Shown: piece after piece, positions 15,075-19,830 of the stretch
How the letters are laid out: every line of letters begins with the position of its first letter
Position numbering within the stretch: position 1 is the stretch's first letter
Source: Gammaproteobacteria bacterium
GTDB taxonomy: Bacteria > Pseudomonadota > Gammaproteobacteria > Pseudomonadales > Azotimanducaceae
DNA length: 19,830 bases
Direction of reading: 5' to 3'
NCBI GenBank assembly: GCA_003228415.1
Contig: QIDL01000236.1
Span: 1 to 19,830, forward strand
Position numbers and translations under genes: made by a program
The notes under the pieces: generated by a model
Databases searched by the model: none
The model's input: only the letters and a program-made list of their open reading frames with translations
Told to the model about the DNA's origin: nothing

Positions 15075-15221
15075 CTATTCCTTGATCGACGTGACAACCT
15101 AGCCGCGACGGTTGCGAACCGTCGGGCTCACTCCTTAATCGACGTGACAACACCCGCCCCGACGGTTGCGAACCGTCGGGCTCACTCCTTAATACTCGTC
15201 ACCACCCCCGCCCCGACGGTT
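15075..15221 (-). repeat. two decayed tandem copies of the tuf 3' end
   Basis: The last 13 codons of tuf (TVGAGVVTSIKE plus stop) end at 15182. Two further copies end at 15128 (TGA) and 15075 (TAG), with periods of 54 and 53 nt. The second copy still reads TVGAGVVTSIKE but differs at several synonymous sites, including AGT to TCG for serine. The third has a 1-nt deletion and two more changes. Each extra copy is preceded by an inverted copy of its first bases, forming hairpins CCCGACGGTT-CGC-AACCGTCGGG (15158-15180) and an 8-bp version (15106-15124). There is no T-run, so these are not ordinary terminators. Confidence 0.85.
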
Positions 15222-16372
15222 CGGCCTCCTTCCCGGATGGCAAATCGCTGGCCTTCTTCCATCGCAATCGGTGATATCAGCGTTACCGTCATATTCACGT
15301 TGTCGCCCGGCATCACCATCTCAACGTCCGTCGGTAGCTCACAACTCCCCGTCACGTCCGTCGTCTCAAAGAAAAACTGCGGCCGGTAACCCTTGAAAAA
15401 CGGCGTATGCCGTCCTCCTTCATCCTTCGACAATACATAGACTTCCGACTCGAATACCGTATGCGGCGTGATCGCTCCAGGCTGCGTCAATACCTGACCG
15501 CGCTCTACCTCTTCTCGCTTGGTGCCTCGAAGCAGCACCCCAACGTTCTCGCCCGCTCGACCCTCGTCAAGCAATTTGCGAAACATCTCCACGCCCGTGC
15601 ACGTCGTCGTCTGAGTGTCCTTGATGCCCACAATCTCGATCTCATCGCCTACCTTGACAATCCCTCGTGCTACCCGACCCGTCACCACCGTGCCTCGACC
15701 CGATATCGAGAATACATCCTCAATCGGCATCAAAAACGGCTTGTCCACCGGGCGTTCCGGCTCCGGTATGTAGGTGTCCAGCGCCTCAACCAGCTTGCGT
15801 ACCGAAGGGGCCCCAATCTCGCTTTCATCCCCTTCCAGCGCCTTCAGCGCACTACCAATGATGATCGGAGTGTCTTCTCCCGGAAACTCGTAGTAATCCA
15901 GAAGCTCTACCACCTCCATCTCCACAAGCTCCAACAGCTCATCATCGTCCACCATGTCCGCCTTGTTCATGTACACGATGATCCGCGGCACGCCCACCTG
16001 GCGCGACAGCAGAATGTGCTCCCGGGTCTGCGGCATCGGTCCGTCCGCCGCCGATACCACCAGAATCGCTCCATCCATCTGCGCCGCACCGGTAATCATG
16101 TTCTTCACATAGTCAGCGTGGCCGGGGCAGTCTACGTGCGCGTAGTGGCGCGCCGCACTCTCATACTCCACGTGGGAGGTGGCAATCGTGATCCCACGCT
16201 CTTTCTCTTCCGGCGCATTATCAATCTGATCGAAATCCTTCATCTCGCCACCGTGGGTCTCCGCACAGACCTTCGTCAGCGCCGCCGTCAGCGTCGTCTT
16301 TCCATGGTCTACGTGTCCAATCGTACCCACATTGACATGCGGCTTGGTGCGCTCAAATTTCTCTTTGGCCAT
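15182..16372 (-). CDS. tuf: translation elongation factor EF-Tu
   Basis: GTPase that brings aminoacyl-tRNA to the ribosomal A site. The 396-aa product (393 in E. coli) has the P-loop GHVDHGKT (19-26), switch I GITI (61-64), DCPGH (82-86) with the catalytic His, NKAD (137-140) and SALKALEG. Domains 2 and 3 are complete, ending GGRTVGAGVVTSIKE. AGGA lies 6 nt before the ATG. Its position behind four tRNA genes is that of E. coli tufB, but the next gene is rpsJ, normally the neighbour of tufA. Two short relics of a tuf 3' end follow its stop. The call between tufA and tufB is left open. Confidence 0.98.
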   Translation of the reverse strand: MAKEKFERTKPHVNVGTIGHVDHGKTTLTAALTKVCAETHGGEMKDFDQIDNAPEEKERGITIATSHVEYESAARHYAHVDCPGHADYVKNMITGAAQMDGAILVVSAADGPMPQTREHILLSRQVGVPRIIVYMNKADMVDDDELLELVEMEVVELLDYYEFPGEDTPIIIGSALKALEGDESEIGAPSVRKLVEALDTYIPEPERPVDKPFLMPIEDVFSISGRGTVVTGRVARGIVKVGDEIEIVGIKDTQTTTCTGVEMFRKLLDEGRAGENVGVLLRGTKREEVERGQVLTQPGAITPHTVFESEVYVLSKDEGGRHTPFFKGYRPQFFFETTDVTGSCELPTDVEMVMPGDNVNMTVTLISPIAMEEGQRFAIREGGRTVGAGVVTSIKE

Positions 16373-16399
16373 AGGTGTTCCTCAAACGTCAATCCAATC

Positions 16400-16415
16400 G
16401 ACCTTCGTGAAGGTC
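16400..16415 (-). other. small hairpin in the tuf leader
   Basis: A perfect palindrome with a 6-bp stem (GACCTT/AAGGTC) and a 4-nt loop lies in the 109-nt spacer between tRNA-Thr(GGU) and tuf. It may mark a processing site for separating the tRNA from the tuf mRNA; this is a guess. Confidence 0.4.
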
Positions 16416-16481
16416 TTTCCAGCCCGCCAGCGACTACTTCTGTCCCGAAGCTTCTACGTTCAAAACTTCTTTCCTAACTTA

Positions 16482-16557
<76 letters not shown>

Positions 16558-16560
16558 CGT

Positions 16561-16730
16561 CGCAAAGCTCCGCTTTGCGTCTCGAGTTTCAGCTCCGCTG
16601 AAACTCGTCTCTAAATGGTCCGCTTTGCGGACCTTACGGAGTTTTGCTCCGCAAAACTCTTCAAATTCAATCTGTTGCCATTCTGCCGGTCCGCTTTGCG
16701 GACCTAACGGAGTTTTGCTCCGCAAAACTC
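16561..16730 (-). repeat. array of six perfect tri-loop palindromes between tRNA genes
   Basis: The 209-nt spacer between tRNA-Gly and tRNA-Thr(GGU) holds six perfect inverted repeats, each with a 3-nt loop: 16561-16579 (8 bp), 16583-16607 (11 bp), 16617-16633 (7 bp), 16639-16659 (9 bp), 16688-16704 (7 bp) and 16710-16730 (9 bp). On the + strand loops are TCC or TTT, and each stem closes with GC next to the loop. The corresponding E. coli spacer is only a few bases long. All six would be transcribed in the tRNA-tuf precursor. Confidence 0.9.
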
Positions 16731-16758
16731 TTCAATCTCAACCTGTTCCCGTCTTTAG
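16617..16758 (-). repeat. 71-bp tandem duplication carrying a palindrome pair
   Basis: The unit 16617-16687 is repeated at 16688-16758. The first 48 or so bases, containing the 7-bp and 9-bp palindromes, differ at one position. The rest (TCAATCTGTT versus TCAACCTGTT and beyond) drifts apart toward tRNA-Gly. The palindromes are thus better conserved than their flanks. Confidence 0.85.
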
Positions 16759-16766
16759 CGGCTACC

Positions 16767-16840
<74 letters not shown>

Positions 16841-16872
16841 GGAGCCAAGTACTCATGTTTAGCGCATCCGTC

Positions 16873-16957
16873 TGGTGGAGGGGGAAGGATTTGAACCTTC
16901 GTAGGCTGAGCCGTCAGATTTACAGTCTGATCCCTTTGACCACTCGGGAACCCCTCC
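16873..16957 (-). tRNA. tyrU: tRNA-Tyr(GUA)
   Basis: An 85-nt class II tRNA with a long variable arm and encoded CCA. The acceptor stem is GGAGGGG with CCCCTCC. The anticodon loop CTGTAAA gives GTA, and the T arm has GGTTCAAATCC. The spacer to the preceding tRNA-Thr(UGU) (16958-17144, 187 nt) shows no gene and no strong hairpin. Confidence 0.97.
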
Positions 16958-17144
16958 TTTAACTCATCTATACCGTCCGCCAATCCTCAATACAAAACAC
17001 AAAAAAGCCATATCCGCCGAAATCGCTATTCGACGAAATGACCAAATTTCTTTTAGCAGCAACCACTTACGGCGTCTATATTGCCACTTCTTCTGTTACT
17101 TTCGGCCTTCCAACCCAACCGGTTCCAGCGTGTGAGCCGCACCG

Positions 17145-17220
17145 TGGTGCCGCCACAAGGAGTCGAACCCTGGACCTTCTCATTACAAGTGAGCTGCTCT
17201 ACCAGCTGAGCTATGGCGGC
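17145..17220 (-). tRNA. thrU: tRNA-Thr(UGU)
   Basis: A 76-nt cloverleaf with encoded CCA. The acceptor stem is GCCGCCA with TGGCGGC. The anticodon loop CTTGTAA gives TGT, and the T arm has GGTTCGACTCC. The anticodon stem is CTCA/TGAG with a G-A mismatch at the outer pair (27-43). It is first in the tRNA-tuf transcript, as thrU in E. coli. Confidence 0.95.
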
Positions 17221-17235
17221 CGAAATGGGAGCGGG

Positions 17236-17264
17236 ATTCTATAGAAACTACTGTGCAGACGCAA
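17236..17264 (-). promoter_or_regulatory. probable promoter of the tRNA-tuf operon
   Basis: On the minus strand TTGCGT (17259-17264) and TAGAAT (17236-17241) are 17 nt apart, with a GC-rich stretch (CCCGCTCCC) between the -10 box and the expected start. Such discriminators are typical of stringently controlled tRNA and rRNA promoters. The -35 box lies in the last codons of the upstream SPOR-domain gene. The first tRNA begins about 16 nt past the -10 box. Confidence 0.6.
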
Positions 17265-17991
17265 TCGCCGGGCAGTCACTATAATTTTGGGATTCGGCCT
17301 CAAATCCCTCTGGAACCCGGCCAATCAAGTGAAAAACCGTCTGAATACGCTCCAATGCTTCAATCTCAGCCGAATAACCCAGATCCGTGAGCTTGCCGAC
17401 CTGCTGTTCTGCCCGCGCTTGAGTGCTGAAAACACCGGCGGATACGGAGTTCATGAAATCGCCGCCGGCTATGATGTAGGCATCAAGGGACTGACCGGCC
17501 AGCTCTCGGAGTAGTCGACGGGCATTATCGGCATTGTTGTCGGATTCGATATAAACCAGGAAATCCGGGGTGCTTTTTATTTCATCGGTCTTGATCTCGA
17601 TCACCTGACCCGCATCTGCCACCGCTTCCTCAACCCTCTTCAGAGTGTCCATGTTGGTGAATGGTCCCCAGATTCTGCAAACAGCCGATAGTTCCGCTGG
17701 CTCCTCGGCCAGAAATTCCAACGACAGCGCCCGCTCATTGACGACCTCCGCAGGCTCCAATTCCTTCCGTTCCGCCTCGCTGAGTTCTCGAAGCAACCTC
17801 AATCCAGGCGCTAAAACCGGTTCGGAAACAGCAGACACTTCCTGGGTGCCGCCAGCAGCCAATATAAATATGACCAGAGCAACGTTTGTCAGAAGCAATA
17901 TACCCAGCGCCAGTAAACTCGATCTGGACAATCTTCTCAGTTGATTCGGGATACCCGCCAAAGACTCTTCGACCCTGTTCAGTACTACCAT
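17248..17991 (-). CDS. membrane-anchored SPOR-domain protein
   Basis: Probable inner-membrane protein with a periplasmic peptidoglycan-binding SPOR domain; SPOR domains bind denuded glycan at division sites. With the ATG at 17991 it has 247 aa (a GTG one codon earlier is possible; no clear ribosome binding site for either). A short cytoplasmic N-terminus leads to one membrane segment at about 25-46 (LLALGILLLTNVALVIFILA). CRIWGPFTNMDTLKRVEEAV (about 105-124) starts a first half-domain, and DFLVYIESDNNADNARRLL to GYSAEIEALERIQTVFHLI (about 143-223) is the SPOR fold. A protein of this type precedes the tRNA-tufB cluster in pseudomonads, from memory. There coaX usually lies between it and birA; here that gene is absent. 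Confidence 0.8.
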   Translation of the reverse strand: MVVLNRVEESLAGIPNQLRRLSRSSLLALGILLLTNVALVIFILAAGGTQEVSAVSEPVLAPGLRLLRELSEAERKELEPAEVVNERALSLEFLAEEPAELSAVCRIWGPFTNMDTLKRVEEAVADAGQVIEIKTDEIKSTPDFLVYIESDNNADNARRLLRELAGQSLDAYIIAGGDFMNSVSAGVFSTQARAEQQVGKLTDLGYSAEIEALERIQTVFHLIGRVPEGFEAESQNYSDCPAIASAQ

Positions 17992-18048
17992 CACGCGGCG
18001 CGCAATGCAGTATAGACGGCGCCGTTCGACCCGGACAAGCCGATCGGT

Positions 18049-19002
18049 TCAACCCACAGACTCCCGCAGCGAGACCTCACCGGCGCTGAAACTTCGAATT
18101 TTTCCCTCGATCTCGAGCAACAGTTCGCCTCGTTCCGTCACACCTTTTACTCTCCCGACTACCGACTCACTCCCGCAAAGCATCTGACACTGCTTGCCTT
18201 GAAATCGATGGTGACGGTCGAACAGATCACGCATGGGCGCGAACCCGTGCTCTGCAAATCCATCCACAAAGTCGATGATGCTTGATATCAACCCCCCGGC
18301 AACCAGGTTTCTCGAGGTGCTGACGCCCGTTTCATGCAGATCCGTGACCGGCTGTTCGATCGCCATCCTGGCCTCGGCTGGCAGTTTCAAATTTACCCCC
18401 ACTCCGACCACGATCTCGGTACCGGCATCCATCGAGTGAAGCTCAATCAATATACCGGCTATCTTTCGACCCCTGACCAGCACGTCATTGGGCCACTTCA
18501 ACTCCAGGGCGTCGATCCCGATGGCCTGCAGATGATCGACAATGGCCAGACCGATACAAAGACTGAATCCTCCGAGTTGATCAGGCGTCTGAGGGACCCA
18601 TGTGCCAAGCGAGATCGACAGGTTGGTGCCATACGGACTCATCCATCTTCGGCCCCTGCGGCCACGTCCCTGCACCTGCAGTTCGGCCATCTTCACCAGC
18701 CCGTTGATGGATTGAGTCGAGATCAGCTCGTTCAGCATCGTGCTGGTAGATCCGACAACCTCGTGGATGTCGAGCCGGCGAACCCAGCTCCGCCCACGCT
18801 CGGACAACGCCTGTCTGATCAGCCGTTCTCTCAACCGCTCCGTTGTTGCGGGTATGAACGCCATACCATCGGCCACGTCAAACCCCATCACCCGCAACTG
18901 CAGTTCATCGAGCCCAAGCTCGATCAGAGACGCTTTCCCCCGACTCAGTAAAGGGCCGAGCATGCGGGCGAGAACATCGGGGGTGGGTAGTTCGGCGGGC
19001 AT
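18049..19002 (-). CDS. birA: biotin-protein ligase BirA (bifunctional type, N-domain diverged)
   Basis: Activates biotin to biotinyl-AMP and transfers it to the biotin carrier of acetyl-CoA carboxylase; in E. coli it also represses the bio operon. The ATG at 19002 gives 317 aa (321 in E. coli); an upstream TTG would add 25 unsupported residues. The catalytic domain has STST (about 85-88), the biotin/ATP loop GRGRRGR (112-118), KWPND (169-173) and GRKIAGILIEL. The C-terminal domain ends in GKIRSFSAGEVSLRE. The N-terminal 70 residues end in a typical GFDVADGMAFIP wing but show no clear recognition helix like SRAAINKH. It lies between the 5S terminator and the SPOR gene, 57 nt upstream of the latter. 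Confidence 0.93.
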   Translation of the reverse strand: MPAELPTPDVLARMLGPLLSRGKASLIELGLDELQLRVMGFDVADGMAFIPATTERLRERLIRQALSERGRSWVRRLDIHEVVGSTSTMLNELISTQSINGLVKMAELQVQGRGRRGRRWMSPYGTNLSISLGTWVPQTPDQLGGFSLCIGLAIVDHLQAIGIDALELKWPNDVLVRGRKIAGILIELHSMDAGTEIVVGVGVNLKLPAEARMAIEQPVTDLHETGVSTSRNLVAGGLISSIIDFVDGFAEHGFAPMRDLFDRHHRFQGKQCQMLCGSESVVGRVKGVTERGELLLEIEGKIRSFSAGEVSLRESVG

Positions 19003-19145
19003 TGACCGAGTTGCCTGAATCGATGCAGACCAGTCTAAGCCGAGGCAACGAGCCAGCGCCACGGGGAATGAGAACAAAAATTCACGTTTCGAGTCGGTTC
19101 GCCGCGCGAACTGCCGGTGGTCGTCTCGAGCCTGATGTCTGTCCG

Positions 19146-19179
19146 AAAAAAAAGGCCCAATCCTTACGGACGGGCCTTT
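19146..19179 (-). terminator. rRNA operon terminator after 5S
   Basis: AAAGGCCC (19172-19179) and GGGCCTTT (19151-19158), read on the minus strand, form a stem of 8 bp with a small inner TCC/GGA pairing in the loop. It is followed by T from 19153 down to 19146. It starts 7 nt after the 5S rRNA. Confidence 0.9.
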
Positions 19180-19186
19180 CGAAATA

Positions 19187-19306
19187 AAGCCTGACGATGA
19201 CCTACTCTCACATGGGGAAACCCCAAACTACCATCGGCGCTGAGCCGTTTCACTACTGAGTTCGGTATGGGATCAGGTGGTTCCAACTCGCTATTGTCGT
19301 CAGACA
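19187..19306 (-). rRNA. rrf: 5S ribosomal RNA
   Basis: About 120 nt. On the minus strand it starts TGTCTGACGACAATAGCG and ends GTCGTCAGGCTT-like, the ends pairing (TCTGACGA with TCGTCAGG). The conserved interior CCCATACCGAACTCAG and GAAACG...AGCGCCGATGGTAGT matches gammaproteobacterial 5S. The ends are set by comparison with E. coli and may be off by one or two bases. Confidence 0.95.
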
Positions 19307-19606
19307 AAGTGTTACCCACCTACGGCGGTCAACCTCGGAGTCTGCTTCGCAAACTCGTTCGCCAACCACCATCATCGGTGAGAATTCTTATATCTACCGC
19401 GCCGCGAAAGCCTCGCGTCCCGGCAGAATTATCAGAGACATGTAGTTTTCAAGATGCGTATTGGTTTCTGGACAGCTTGTTACCTGTAATCCGATCTGCT
19501 TGTTACCTACGTCGCTATCGCGACCGGCAAGAGTTTGCAAAGCAAACTCGATCAGGTCTGTTTCGACCCTTTGGGTCGCAACAAACCGGCACAGACTCGG
19601 TTATAT
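19307..19606 (-). other. 23S-5S spacer, no gene, three small palindromes
   Basis: No tRNA or coding sequence was found. Three tri-loop palindromes are present: GAGTCTGC/GCAAACTC at 19338-19356 (8 bp, one G-U in RNA), GAGTTTGC/GCAAACTC at 19531-19549 (8 bp, perfect) and CGACCC/GGGTCG at 19564-19578 (6 bp, extended by TGTT/AACA). The first two share their stem sequence. They may help RNase III processing or belong to the palindrome family in the tRNA spacer. Confidence 0.7.

Positions 19607-19830
<224 letters not shown>

Noticed and set aside
14888..15097. Open frames within the S10 leader and tuf-rpsJ gap on the minus strand
   Set aside because: They overlap the promoter, the leader hairpins and the tuf relics, lack ribosome binding sites and match no family I know.
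15158..15180. Perfect 10-bp hairpin after tuf taken as an intrinsic terminator
   Set aside because: No T-run follows it on the transcribed strand; it is better explained as part of the tuf 3'-end repeat. A terminator function without a U-tract cannot be excluded.
15407..16477. Long open frame of 356 codons on the + strand opposite tuf
   Set aside because: It is the antisense of a highly conserved, codon-biased gene; the translation is rich in Arg, His and Leu and resembles no family. It also runs into the tRNA-Thr gene.
16558..16766. Possible CRISPR array in the tRNA spacer
   Set aside because: The repeats are palindromes with 3-nt loops of differing stem sequence, spacing is irregular, there are no unique spacers and no cas genes are near.
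17145..17220. G-A mismatch at position 27-43 of tRNA-Thr(UGU) as a sign of a pseudogene
   Set aside because: All other stems, the anticodon loop and the CCA end are intact; a single mismatch at the end of the anticodon stem is tolerated in functional tRNAs.

Overview
The window looks like chromosome of a gammaproteobacterium outside the Enterobacterales. The basis is gene order (rRNA operon, birA, a SPOR-domain protein, tRNA-Thr/Tyr/Gly/Thr, tuf, then S10-spc-alpha), C-minus S14, zinc-type L36, a 329-aa RpoA and protein sequences close to E. coli and Pseudomonas. Every recognised gene lies on the minus strand, so transcription runs from high to low coordinates. I could not assign a genus.

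Layout in transcription order. At 19830-19187 are the 3' end of 23S rRNA, a 300-nt spacer, 5S rRNA and its terminator. At 19002-17248 are birA and a membrane-anchored SPOR-domain protein. At 17220-16482 are tRNA-Thr(UGU), tRNA-Tyr(GUA), tRNA-Gly(UCC) and tRNA-Thr(GGU), with a spacer full of small perfect palindromes, followed by tuf (EF-Tu). This is the classical tufB operon layout. Between tuf and rpsJ (15181-14818) are two decayed extra copies of the tuf 3' end, a good sigma-70 promoter and a leader of about 170 nt that ends in an attenuator-like hairpin. At 14817-947 lies one continuous ribosomal-protein cluster: rpsJ, (terminator), rplC-rplD-rplW-rplB-rpsS-rplV-rpsC-rplP-rpmC-rpsQ, rplN-rplX-rplE-rpsN-rpsH-rplF-rplR-rpsE-rpmD-rplO-secY-rpmJ, rpsM-rpsK-rpsD-rpoA-rplQ, closed by a strong terminator. 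At 769-1 is the N-terminal two thirds or so of an MFS transporter.

The genes serve one purpose: ribosome assembly (r-proteins, rRNA), tRNA delivery (EF-Tu and four tRNAs), transcription (RpoA) and protein export (SecY). The S10, spc and alpha units, separate in E. coli, abut here with 2-25 nt junctions.

Coding content is ordinary. The unusual material is in the spacers: tuf 3'-end relics at the tuf/rpsJ junction, an intrinsic terminator inside the S10 operon after rpsJ with a structured leader before rplC, a 129-nt rpsC-rplP gap holding an overlapping basic reading frame, and a family of tri-loop palindromes in the tRNA, tuf and rRNA spacers. I saw no phage, insertion sequence, CRISPR or defence genes.
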